Notes under the pieces: generated by a model | Database searches by the model: none | What the model was told of the DNA's origin: nothing | Seen by the model: only the letters and a program-made list of their open reading frames with translations | DNA from: UBA10649 sp963749905 | GTDB lineage: Bacteria > Actinomycetota > Actinomycetes > S36-B12 | DNA: 64,000 nucleotides | Reading direction: 5' to 3' | NCBI GenBank assembly: GCA_963749905.1 | Contig: CAVVOF010000002.1 | Coordinates: 186,001-250,000 of the forward strand | Made by a program: the position numbers and the translations under genes | In this document: positions 1-7,461 of the stretch, piece by piece | How positions within the stretch are numbered: the first letter of the stretch is position 1 | Layout of the letters: the number at the start of each line of letters is the position of its first letter

Positions 1-930
1 GGCCGGCTGATGGATGACGAGAAGAACGATGACGTAGGCGGCATAGACGGTAAGGAGGAAGGCCCCACGCACGGGATGCAGGCGGCCCGACCTCCGCGGG
101 ATCACGATGAGGAGGGTCACGATGCCGGCAACGATCGCAGCCGTGAGCTCAGCACCGACGATGCCGATCGGCTGGATGATGGCTGCGACCCCGACGATCA
201 GCAGGCCGTTGAAGATGTTGCTCCCGAGGACGGTGCCCAGGCTGATCTCGTCATGGCCGCGCAGACGAGCCACGACGACGGTGGCCAGCTCCGGAACCGA
301 GGTGGCGACCGCGACCAGGAGTGCTCCGACGGTAAACGGGTCCCAGCCCAGCAGTTCACCGATGTCGCCGGCGGCCAGGACGATGAGCCGACCCGCGAGG
401 ATCAGCAGGACGAGCCCGGCAATTGAGTCGCGGATGATGCGTCCGGTGGTCCGATCGGCCAGTACGGCGACTGTCCCGCTGCGTTCGCGGGCGGCCTGCC
501 GGATTGTGACGAGGAGCCAGGCGGTGAAGACCGTGATCAGCACCGCCCCGTCGGTGCGGCTGATGGCACCGTCCCAGGCGAGCAGCACGACGAGGAGCGG
601 CGCCATGAGGGCGGTCGGAACGTCGCGGACCACGTCGGCTCGCCGGGTCCGCAACCCGCCGAGGAGCACGGCGATGCCGAGCACCAGCCCGACGTTGACG
701 ACATTGCTGCCGAGTGCGTCGCCCAATGCGATCTCGGGGCGTCCGGCGGTGGCGGCGTTGATGCCCACCGACATCTCGGGGCTCGAGGTGGCGAGGGCCG
801 CGACCGTCGCTCCGACGATGCCCGGAGCGACGCGGAGTCGGTTGGCTCCCCCGACCGCGCCCCGGACGAAGAGCTCTCCGCCAATGGCGGCGGCAATGAC
901 CCCGGGAACGATCAGCAGGGCGGCGGACAT
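1..930 (-). CDS. CaCA-family Na+/Ca2+ (cation) antiporter, C-terminus cut by window edge
   Basis: Integral membrane cation antiporter of the CaCA (sodium/calcium exchanger) superfamily, exchanging Ca2+ for Na+ or H+ across the plasma membrane. The frame is open from ATG at 930 down to base 1 (310 codons) and has no stop in the window, so the C-terminus is missing. Two alpha-repeat signatures are present: ATSSPEMSVGI followed by GDALGSNVVNVG near residues 45-80, and VATSVPELATVV followed by LGSNIFNGLLIVG near residues 215-250. These P-E and G-S-N residues form the ion site in the family. Hydrophobic segments fill the rest, consistent with about ten helices. Length and motifs resemble YrbG-type exchangers. 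The ion is inferred from the family. Confidence 0.9.
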   Translation of the reverse strand, partial: MSAALLIVPGVIAAAIGGELFVRGAVGGANRLRVAPGIVGATVAALATSSPEMSVGINAATAGRPEIALGDALGSNVVNVGLVLGIAVLLGGLRTRRADVVRDVPTALMAPLLVVLLAWDGAISRTDGAVLITVFTAWLLVTIRQAARERSGTVAVLADRTTGRIIRDSIAGLVLLILAGRLIVLAAGDIGELLGWDPFTVGALLVAVATSVPELATVVVARLRGHDEISLGTVLGSNIFNGLLIVGVAAIIQPIGIVGAELTAAIVAGIVTLLIVIPRRSGRLHPVRGAFLLTVYAAYVIVLLVIHQPA

Positions 931-1096
931 GACCTCATGGTCGCAGCCCGGCATGCGCCGATGAGCAGCCGGAAGAACCCCGGCCGACTGCCTGCGAGCC
1001 CATGAGTCGGCGTGGTGCGCGATGCCGGTGACCGATGCGTGCCTGGCTACATGCCGCTCTACGAGGACGGGGGCGGCCCCGGCTTCAGGATCTCGG

Positions 1097-1918
1097 TCAG
1101 AGCCCGAATTGGGCGCGCATGCCGGCGACGAACTGCTCGTCCTGCTCGGGCGAGTAGCGGTTGGCCAGCAGCGCGATAGCGCCGTCGCCGGAGATGTAGC
1201 GCAGTCTCGTCGTGCCGTCGGTCGCAGCCGTGTAGATGACCTCGGCGACGTCTGCGGGTTCCTGGTTCGCGCTTGAGGGTCCCGCGTCCAGCGTTGCAGC
1301 GGCCATGTCGACAAGCGGCTGGTAGTCGGTGAGCTCCGGATTGGTGGTGAACACGAACGACCGGCCGCCGAAGTCGGTGTTCACACCGCCGGGCTCGACG
1401 ATCTTCACGCGAATGCCGAGGGGGGCGAGTTCGTAGTGCAGGGCCTCCGACAGGCCCTCGACTGCCCACTTCGATCCGTGGTAGAGAGTTCCGAGCGGGT
1501 AGGTCATTCGCCCTCCGACCGACGAGACATTCACGATGACACCGCTGCGCTGCGCCCGCATGGTCGGCAAGACGGCCTGGATGGTCTCCACGAGGCCGAA
1601 GACGTTGACGTCGAACTGGCGACGGATCACCGGCATCGGGGTAGCCTCCAGCGGACCGTAGGCGCCATACCCGGCGTTGTTCAGCAGAACGTCTATCCCG
1701 CCGAAGCGTTCGAGCCCCGCAGCGACGGCCGCCTCGATGCTGGCGCTGTCGAGCAGGTCCAGAGTGGTGACCAGCACGGCCTCGTGGCTTGCGAACTCGG
1801 CCCCGTCGTCGGGGTTGCGCATCGTGGCGATGACATTCCACCCCTGGTCGGCGAACAGCGCGGCCGATGCCTTGCCGATACCCGAGCTAGCGCCGGTGAT
1901 CATGACAGTCGGGGACAT
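1097..1918 (-). CDS. Short-chain dehydrogenase/reductase (SDR)
   Basis: Classical NAD(P)-dependent SDR oxidoreductase of 273 residues. The N-terminal cofactor motif TGASSGIG is at residues 8-15, NNAG is near residue 85, the catalytic Ser lies in VNVSSVGG and the YHGSK segment carries the catalytic Tyr and Lys. The retinol-dehydrogenase-like C-terminal region (KIVEPGGVNTDF) is intact. Start ATG at 1918 has a GAGG element 8 bases upstream. It lies downstream of nrdJ but is separated from it by a hairpin at 2080-2107, so it probably has its own promoter. Substrate cannot be read from sequence. Confidence 0.88.
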   Translation of the reverse strand: MSPTVMITGASSGIGKASAALFADQGWNVIATMRNPDDGAEFASHEAVLVTTLDLLDSASIEAAVAAGLERFGGIDVLLNNAGYGAYGPLEATPMPVIRRQFDVNVFGLVETIQAVLPTMRAQRSGVIVNVSSVGGRMTYPLGTLYHGSKWAVEGLSEALHYELAPLGIRVKIVEPGGVNTDFGGRSFVFTTNPELTDYQPLVDMAAATLDAGPSSANQEPADVAEVIYTAATDGTTRLRYISGDGAIALLANRYSPEQDEQFVAGMRAQFGL

Positions 1919-2079
1919 GCGAGTACCTCGGTCTCTTGGGTTTCGTGGTCTGCCGACGGTACCCCGAGACCTCGGAAGAGGGTGACAGCAGACGCCAACC
2001 TACCGACCGATCACGCCAAGTTCCGCGCCGCAGACCGGGGTTCAGCCGGCGGTGGCCCGAACCACTTGCGGTGTCTGCG

Positions 2080-2107
2080 AGGCCCGGCCCTCTTCAGGGC
2101 CGGGCCT
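2080..2107 (-). terminator. Perfect 12-bp hairpin downstream of nrdJ
   Basis: Bases 2080-2091 and 2096-2107 are exact reverse complements around a 4-base loop; the stem is all G/C apart from the terminal A-T pairs. It lies about 100 bases after the nrdJ stop and before the start of the SDR gene on the same strand. It has no T tract, which is common for actinobacterial intrinsic terminators. Function as a terminator is inferred. Confidence 0.6.
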
Positions 2108-2204
2108 CACTCGCTATGTCCCGCGTGTCCGAACCATGTCCGTCCGTGACCGGTCGGATGTCCGCCGTGTCCGTTTGAGCGTGGACACAGCCTGTCCGAT
2201 CACA

Positions 2205-5063
2205 TCAGCTGCAGCCGGAGGTGCTCCCGCAGCCCTCGCAGACGTAGCACGAACCGGCCGGGCGCATCTTGATCCCGCAGGTCATGCACAGCGGCGCGTC
2301 GGACGCGGTGCCGGTGATCTCCTCGAGCAGCTCCGCGCTGGAGTGCGCGTGGCTGACCCTCGGCGCCGCCGGAGCCGGGGTGGCGGCCACCGCCGCCTCG
2401 GCGACGACCTCGCCGTCCTCGGTCTCGTCGACGCTGACGTCGAGGTCGGCCGCCGGGGACGGAGCGCCGTACGTCTGCGCCACCGTCGCCGCACGCTCGT
2501 CGGCCGTGAAGATGCCGAGCGCCTCACGCTTCTCGTACGGCAGGTAGTCCAGCGCCAGCCGACGGAAGATGTAGTCCATGATCGACTGCGAGATCCGGAT
2601 GTCCGGATCGTCGGTCATGCCCGCGGGCTCGAACCGCATGTTCACGAACTTGCTGACGAACGCCTCCAGCGGCACCCCGTACTGCAGCGCGATGCTGATC
2701 GCGATCGAGAAGGCGTCCATCACGCCGGCCAGGGTCGAGCCCTGCTTGCCCAGCTTGAGGAACACCTCGCCGAGGCCGTCGTCCGGGTACGAGCCGGCCG
2801 TCATGTAGCCCTCGGCACCGGCCACGGAGAAGGACGTGGTCCGGCTCGGCCGGGTCTTCGGCAGGCGCCTGCGCACCGGCTGGCCGGCGAGCGCGGCCTG
2901 CACGGCCTCCGCAGTGGCGTCGACGATCTCGTCGACCTTCTTCGCCTTGGCGTCGCTGAGCGGCTGGCCCACCTTGCAGTTGTCGCGGTAGATCGCCAGC
3001 GCCTTGACGCCCATCTTCCAGGCCTCGAAGTAGATCTCCTCGACCTCCTCGACGGTGGCCGACTCGGGCATGTTCACCGTCTTCGAGATGGCACCGGAGA
3101 TGAACGGCTGGACCGCCGCCATCATCCGCACGTGCCCCATCGGCGTGATGGAACGCGCACCCATCGCGGTGTCGAAGATGGCGTAGTGCTCCTGCTTCAG
3201 GCCAGGTGCGTCGATCACGTGGCCGTGCTCGCCGATGTACTCGATGATCGCTTCGACGGTCTCCTCGGTGTAGCCGAGCCGGCGCAGCGCCCGCGGGATC
3301 GTCTGGTTGACGATCTGCATCGAGCCGCCACCGACGAGCTTCTTGAACTTCACCAGGGAGAAGTCCGGCTCGATGCCGGTGGTGTCGCAGTCCATCATGA
3401 AGCCGATGGTTCCGGTCGGCGCGAGCACCGAGGCCTGCGCGTTGCGCCAGCCCTTCTCCTCGCCCGCCTTCAGGCACGCCTCCCACTGCTTCTCCGCGAG
3501 TTGCAGCACGTCGCCGTCGAGGCTGGACGCCGGACGGATGTTGTCGTTGGCGGCCGCGTGCTTGCGCATGACCCGCTTGTGGGCCGATGCGTTGCGGGCG
3601 TAGCCCTCGTACGGGCCGACGATCCCCGCGAGCTCGGCACTGCGCTTGTAGGCGGTGCCGGTCATCAGGCTGGTGATGGCGGCGGCGAAGGAGCGGCCGG
3701 CATCCGAGTCGTACGGCAGGCCGGTGGCCATCAGCAGCGCACCGAGGTTCGCGTAGCCGACGCCGAGCTGGCGGTAGCGGCGCGTCGTCTCGCCGATCGG
3801 CACCGTCGGGAAGTCGGCGAAGCAGATCGAGATGTCCATGGCGGTGATGACGAACTCGACCGCACGGGCGAAGGTCTTCGCATCGAACGTGTCGTCGTCC
3901 TTGAGGAACTTCAGCAGGTTCAGGGACGCGAGGTTGCAGGACGAGTTGTCCAGGCTCATGTACTCCGAGCAGGGGTTCGACGCGTTGATGCGGCCGGTCT
4001 CCGGGTTGGTGTGCCAGTCGTTGATGGTGTCGTCGTACTGGATGCCCGGGTCGGCGCAGGCCCACGCGGCCTCGCTGATCGAACGGAACAGCTTCTTGGC
4101 GCTGATCGACTCCACGACCTCGCCGTTCGTGCGCCCGGTCAGGCCGAACGGCTCGTCGTTCTCGACGGCGTGCATGAACAGGTCGGAGACGCGCACGGAG
4201 TTGTTCGCGTTCTGGTACTGCACGGACGTGATGTCCTTGCCGCCGAGGTCCATGTCGTAGCCGGCGTCGCGCAGGACGCGGATCTTGTCCTCCTCGCGCA
4301 CCTTGGTCTCGATGAACTCCTCGATGTCGGGGTGGTCGACGTCGAGCACGACCATCTTCGCCGCGCGGCGGGTGGCGCCACCGGACTTGATGGTGCCCGC
4401 GGACGCGTCGGCTCCGCGCATGAACGAGACCGGACCGGAGGCGGTGCCGCCGGACGACTTGAGCAGCTCCTTGCTGGAGCGGATCCGCGAGAGGTTCAGC
4501 CCGGCACCGGAGCCGCCCTTGAAGATCAGGCCCTCCTCCTTGTACCAGTTGAGGATCGAGTCCATCGTGTCGTCGACGCTGAGGATGAAGCAGGCGCTGA
4601 CCTGCTGCGGCGACACGGTGCCCACGTTGAACCACACCGGGCTGTTGAAGCTGAACACCTGGTGCAGCAGCATCCAGGTGAGCTCGTGCTCGAAGACCTC
4701 CGCGTCCTCCTCGGTGGCGAAGTAGCCGTGCTCGCGGCCGGCCTTGGTGTAGGTCAGCACCACGCGGTCGATCAGCTGGCGCAGGCTGTGCTCGCGCTCG
4801 GGAGTGCCCACCGCGCCGCGGAAGTACTTGGTCGTCACGATGGTGGACGCGTTGACGCTCCAGAAGTCGGGGAACTCCGCACCCCGCTGCTCGAAGACGA
4901 TGTCTCCGGTCTTCCAGTTCGTCTGGACGACGTCGCGTCGCTCCCACGTGACCTCGTCATACGGGTGCACGCCCGGAGTCGTGTAGAGCCGCTCGAGGGT
5001 CAGGCCGGCGCCACCGACGGTGTTGTGCACGAAGGCCTCGGCGTCGTTGCTGGTGATTGTCAT
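2205..5063 (-). CDS. nrdJ: Vitamin B12-dependent (class II) ribonucleoside-diphosphate reductase
   Basis: Adenosylcobalamin-dependent ribonucleotide reductase that makes deoxynucleotides without oxygen or a separate radical subunit. The 952-residue length fits NrdJ. The active-site loop NPCSE places Asn363, the thiyl-radical Cys365 and Glu367. The redox pair is Cys158 (SACFILSV) and Cys376 (SSCNLASL). The C-terminus ends in a Cys-rich tail (CMTCG, CYVCEGCG, then SGCS) that relays electrons to the active site. ATG at 5063 is preferred: the reading frame stays open further upstream but overlaps nrdR, and AAAGG lies upstream of this ATG. It follows nrdR by 26 bases in one operon. No cobalamin riboswitch was recognised upstream. 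No class I genes occur in this window. Confidence 0.97.
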   Translation of the reverse strand: MTITSNDAEAFVHNTVGGAGLTLERLYTTPGVHPYDEVTWERRDVVQTNWKTGDIVFEQRGAEFPDFWSVNASTIVTTKYFRGAVGTPEREHSLRQLIDRVVLTYTKAGREHGYFATEEDAEVFEHELTWMLLHQVFSFNSPVWFNVGTVSPQQVSACFILSVDDTMDSILNWYKEEGLIFKGGSGAGLNLSRIRSSKELLKSSGGTASGPVSFMRGADASAGTIKSGGATRRAAKMVVLDVDHPDIEEFIETKVREEDKIRVLRDAGYDMDLGGKDITSVQYQNANNSVRVSDLFMHAVENDEPFGLTGRTNGEVVESISAKKLFRSISEAAWACADPGIQYDDTINDWHTNPETGRINASNPCSEYMSLDNSSCNLASLNLLKFLKDDDTFDAKTFARAVEFVITAMDISICFADFPTVPIGETTRRYRQLGVGYANLGALLMATGLPYDSDAGRSFAAAITSLMTGTAYKRSAELAGIVGPYEGYARNASAHKRVMRKHAAANDNIRPASSLDGDVLQLAEKQWEACLKAGEEKGWRNAQASVLAPTGTIGFMMDCDTTGIEPDFSLVKFKKLVGGGSMQIVNQTIPRALRRLGYTEETVEAIIEYIGEHGHVIDAPGLKQEHYAIFDTAMGARSITPMGHVRMMAAVQPFISGAISKTVNMPESATVEEVEEIYFEAWKMGVKALAIYRDNCKVGQPLSDAKAKKVDEIVDATAEAVQAALAGQPVRRRLPKTRPSRTTSFSVAGAEGYMTAGSYPDDGLGEVFLKLGKQGSTLAGVMDAFSIAISIALQYGVPLEAFVSKFVNMRFEPAGMTDDPDIRISQSIMDYIFRRLALDYLPYEKREALGIFTADERAATVAQTYGAPSPAADLDVSVDETEDGEVVAEAAVAATPAPAAPRVSHAHSSAELLEEITGTASDAPLCMTCGIKMRPAGSCYVCEGCGSTSGCS

Positions 5064-5089
5064 GCGTAGTGCCTTTCTTCCGCGAGCGG

Positions 5090-5596
5090 TCAGGAGTTGT
5101 GGGAAGTCTGGGGGGTGGGACTGACAGTGACGGGCTCCTCGCCGAGGGGGTCGCCCTCGGCGCGCAGCAGGGCGATCTCGGCCTCGAAGTCCTCGAGGGT
5201 GTCGAACGAGCGGTAGACGGACGCGAATCGCAGGTACGCCACCTCGTCGAGCTGGCGCAGCGGCCCGAGGATGGCCAGGCCGACCTCCATGGCCGGGATC
5301 TCGGCGCTGCCGGTGGCCCGGACGATGTCCTCCACCTGCTGGGCAAGGCGCGCGAGGTCGTCCTCGCTCACCGGGCGGCCCTGGCAGGCCTTGCGCACGC
5401 CGCTGACCACCTTGGCCCGGCTGAACGGCTCGGTGGCGCCGCTGCGCTTGACGACGTACAGCATGGACGTCTCGGAGGTGGTGAACCGACGTCCGCAGCC
5501 CGCGCACTCGCGCCGGCGGCGGATGGCCAGACCGTCATCGATGGCCCGGGAGTCCACCACCCGGGAGTCATCGGCCTTGCAGAACGGGCACCGCAT
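5090..5596 (-). CDS. nrdR: Transcriptional repressor NrdR
   Basis: ATP-cone repressor of ribonucleotide reductase genes; it senses dATP/ATP and binds paired operators. The 168-residue protein starts with the zinc ribbon (CPFCKADDSRVVDSR then CAGCGRRFTT, four Cys) and continues into the ATP-cone (VVKRSGATEPFSRAKV to about residue 135). The tail after residue 145 is Pro/Thr-rich. ATG at 5596 has a strong GGAGGT ribosome site eight bases upstream. It is the first gene of the nrdR-nrdJ operon, so it likely controls itself. The direct repeats at 5687-5729 lie just upstream of it. Confidence 0.97.
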   Translation of the reverse strand: MRCPFCKADDSRVVDSRAIDDGLAIRRRRECAGCGRRFTTSETSMLYVVKRSGATEPFSRAKVVSGVRKACQGRPVSEDDLARLAQQVEDIVRATGSAEIPAMEVGLAILGPLRQLDEVAYLRFASVYRSFDTLEDFEAEIALLRAEGDPLGEEPVTVSPTPQTSHNS

Positions 5597-5686
5597 CGGT
5601 GGACCTCCTTCCCATCAGTCTCGTCGTGCACTTGCGTCACATCCGTTGCCCTGCCGCGGTCCAGGTGGGGATTCAGCTGGGGATTC

Positions 5687-5729
5687 CCTGTGGAGGACCT
5701 GTTGATGAAGCACCACAACCTGTTGATGA
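5687..5729. repeat. Helically phased direct repeats upstream of nrdR (putative operator array)
   Basis: CCTGTTGATGA occurs at 5698-5708 and again at 5719-5729, with the longer match ACCTGTTGATGAA at 5697 and 5718. A related CCTGTGGAGGA directly abuts at 5687-5697. Start-to-start spacing is 11 and 21 bases, about one and two DNA turns. The array sits about 90-130 bases upstream of the nrdR start codon. This fits a multi-site operator, although the sequence does not match the NrdR box consensus I know. The binding protein is unknown. Confidence 0.5.
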
Positions 5730-5926
5730 ATGACATCCGTGTGACTACTACATCTAGGGGTAGGACGGTAGACCCTGCCGTGCCGGTTGGCAAGGGGTTC
5801 CCTCATGGAAGCGCCCACCGGCGTGTCGCGCCCGCTCCCCCCGCCCCTCATGGACGGACGGGGAACGGTCGCGGCGGTGTCGGTCAGCGCACCGATCAGT
5901 AGGTCCGCAGGACACGGAAACGGCCG

Positions 5927-5947
5927 TGGACGGCCATTGGCCGTCCA
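5927..5947. promoter_or_regulatory. 10-bp palindrome upstream of the surface-protein gene
   Basis: TGGACGGCCA and TGGCCGTCCA flank a single T in the upstream region of the gene that starts at 6052. It could be an operator dyad or a hairpin in the leader. Only the symmetry is observed; any role is inferred. Confidence 0.3.
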
Positions 5948-6051
5948 TCGCTGCCGGTGTGGATGGTCGGCAGCCGGGGTGGGGCAGCAACCCACATCGC
6001 GGCGAGCGACCATCGGAGTGACGGAACAGGACATCGGCCTTGGGGGCAACG

Positions 6052-7410
6052 ATGAACGCAGCACATCGGGGACGCGTGGCGGATCCGCCCAAGCCCCGAA
6101 TTCGAATCTTCCTGCACGCACTCGTGGTACTCGTCTCGATGGCGATGATGATCGCCGGCCTCGTCGCGATCGGCGGGTCAGCGGCTTCTGCCGAGGAGGG
6201 ACCCGAACCGGCGGTGGTGTCGTCCGCGCCGGTTGACGCATCCGGCGACGACCCTCCCGCCGACGCTGACTCAGAGCCGGCCGACGAGGAGAGCACGCCC
6301 GACGGCCAGCAGAACGGCGGCCAGCCCGGCGAAGAAGGCGGCGGCCACGACGGCGGCGAACCCGGCGAAGAAGGCGGCGGCCACGACGGCGGCGAACCCG
6401 GCGAAGAAGGCGGCGGCCACGACGGCGGCGAGCCCGGCGAAGAAGGCGGCGGCCACGACGGCGGCGAGCCGGCTCCCGCACTGGTGTGCGTCGCGACATC
6501 GGACCCCGAGGCTCCGTACACGGCAGCCCTCTACGCGCCGCAGGACATCATCAACGGCCATGGCCAGCCGAAGGAGAACGGACCGGCCGCCAGCCCGGTC
6601 ACCGGCGTGTTCCCGGATGAGGCGTGGGGCAACATCATCCCGCCCGTCGCCCATCCCAACGGAGCCGAGTTCCCGGGGCTGAACTGGGGCCCCGAGGGCC
6701 AGGCAGTGCACGAGGACGGGTGCGGTGTGGAGCCTCCTGACGCGCCTCCCGGTGGCCACGGCGACCACCAGAAGCTGACGGTGTGCCTGGCGACCGCTGA
6801 TCGCGACGCTCCCTACACCGAGGCTTCATACGGCGTGCAGCAGATCATCAACGGCGAGGGCGTGCCGAAGGGTCAGCACAGCCCGGCGCGGAACCCCGTG
6901 ACCGGCGTGTTCCCCGACGACGTGTGGGGGAACATCATCCCGCCCTTCACGCACACGAACCAGAAGGCCACGTATGACGGCCTGAACTGGACGGAGGCCG
7001 GCCAGTCGATCCTGTCCGCGGGCTGCGTCTACGTCCCGCCGACCCCGGAGCCTCCCCCGGCACCTGCGCCCGCGCCGGCACCGCCGGCGGCCGTGACGGC
7101 CCCGCCGCCCGAGGCAGCGCCCGAGCCCATCGTCCCGCTGCCGATCGAGCCGGTCGTCGAGCCGGCGACCCTGGCGGAGCCCGCGTCCCCGAGCAGGCCC
7201 GTGATCGAGCAGGCACCGACCGTGGTGGCGGCGCCGGCTGCGGCCACCCTGCCGCAGGCGATCCCCGCTGGCGACGGCACGACCGCGCCGACGGCTCCGC
7301 AGCTTCCCATTCTTCTCATCGGCCTCGGCCTGGCCGGCGCCCTCCTCGGGCTAACCGGACTCGCCCGGCCGACGGGGACCACAACTGAATCAGCACGACG
7401 GGGACGCTGA
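6052..7410 (+). CDS. Surface/secreted protein with GEEGGGHDGGEP repeats and a duplicated NIIPP domain
   Basis: Exported protein of 452 residues, function unknown. A hydrophobic signal segment (residues 20-46, ending SAASA) is followed by an acidic linker and four identical 12-residue repeats GEEGGGHDGGEP (residues 92-139). Two homologous domains of about 80 residues follow (146-224 and 245-325). Each begins with CVAT or CLAT and ends in a Cys, and each contains PVTGVFPD, WGNIIPP and GLNW. They resemble, in my recollection, a module seen in actinobacterial surface proteins (CHAT...DIIPPF). A Pro/Ala linker leads to a C-terminal hydrophobic helix (LPILLIGLGLAGALLGL) and a basic tail, suggesting membrane anchoring; no LPXTG is seen. 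ATG 6052 is chosen over an in-frame TTG at 6040. Confidence 0.72.
   Translation: MNAAHRGRVADPPKPRIRIFLHALVVLVSMAMMIAGLVAIGGSAASAEEGPEPAVVSSAPVDASGDDPPADADSEPADEESTPDGQQNGGQPGEEGGGHDGGEPGEEGGGHDGGEPGEEGGGHDGGEPGEEGGGHDGGEPAPALVCVATSDPEAPYTAALYAPQDIINGHGQPKENGPAASPVTGVFPDEAWGNIIPPVAHPNGAEFPGLNWGPEGQAVHEDGCGVEPPDAPPGGHGDHQKLTVCLATADRDAPYTEASYGVQQIINGEGVPKGQHSPARNPVTGVFPDDVWGNIIPPFTHTNQKATYDGLNWTEAGQSILSAGCVYVPPTPEPPPAPAPAPAPPAAVTAPPPEAAPEPIVPLPIEPVVEPATLAEPASPSRPVIEQAPTVVAAPAAATLPQAIPAGDGTTAPTAPQLPILLIGLGLAGALLGLTGLARPTGTTTESARRGR
6325..6468 (+). repeat. Four tandem 36-bp in-frame repeats
   Basis: Four head-to-tail 36-base units start at 6325, 6361, 6397 and 6433. Units 1 and 2 are identical; units 3 and 4 differ only at the last base (A to G). 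Each unit encodes 12 residues rich in Gly, Glu and His-Asp. The near identity points to recent expansion or slippage, and copy number may vary without breaking the frame. Confidence 0.9.
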
Positions 7411-7461
7411 CCCGCTCGCGCCCACGGCGCGACCCGATGCGTCCCGAAGGGAGTGATGGCG

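Larger units (their letters stand above)
5597..6051. other. 455-base intergenic region between nrdR and the surface-protein gene
   Basis: Divergent promoter region with no convincing protein-coding frame. It holds phased direct repeats (5687-5729), two copies of TGGGGATTC near 5655-5690, and a 10-bp palindrome around 5927-5947. No canonical NrdR box, tRNA or riboswitch was recognised. The long open frames crossing it are side effects of high GC. Confidence 0.6.

Noticed and set aside
2052..5069. 1005-codon open frame opposite nrdJ
   Set aside because: It is antisense to a clear full-length nrdJ, composed of Arg/Gly/Val/Asp-rich low-information residues, with no domain. Long antisense frames are expected at this GC content.
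5597..6051. Cobalamin riboswitch controlling nrdR-nrdJ
   Set aside because: I found no B12-box-like conserved motif or the expected multi-stem arrangement upstream of nrdR.
6325..6468. Possible CRISPR-like array
   Set aside because: The 36-base units are head-to-tail without spacers and lie in frame inside a coding region, so this is a protein repeat.
6233..6682. 149-codon frame rich in KKAAATTAA repeats inside the surface-protein gene
   Set aside because: It is the 36-bp repeat read in another frame. The frame at 6052 has a signal peptide, duplicated domain and anchor, so it is the real one.
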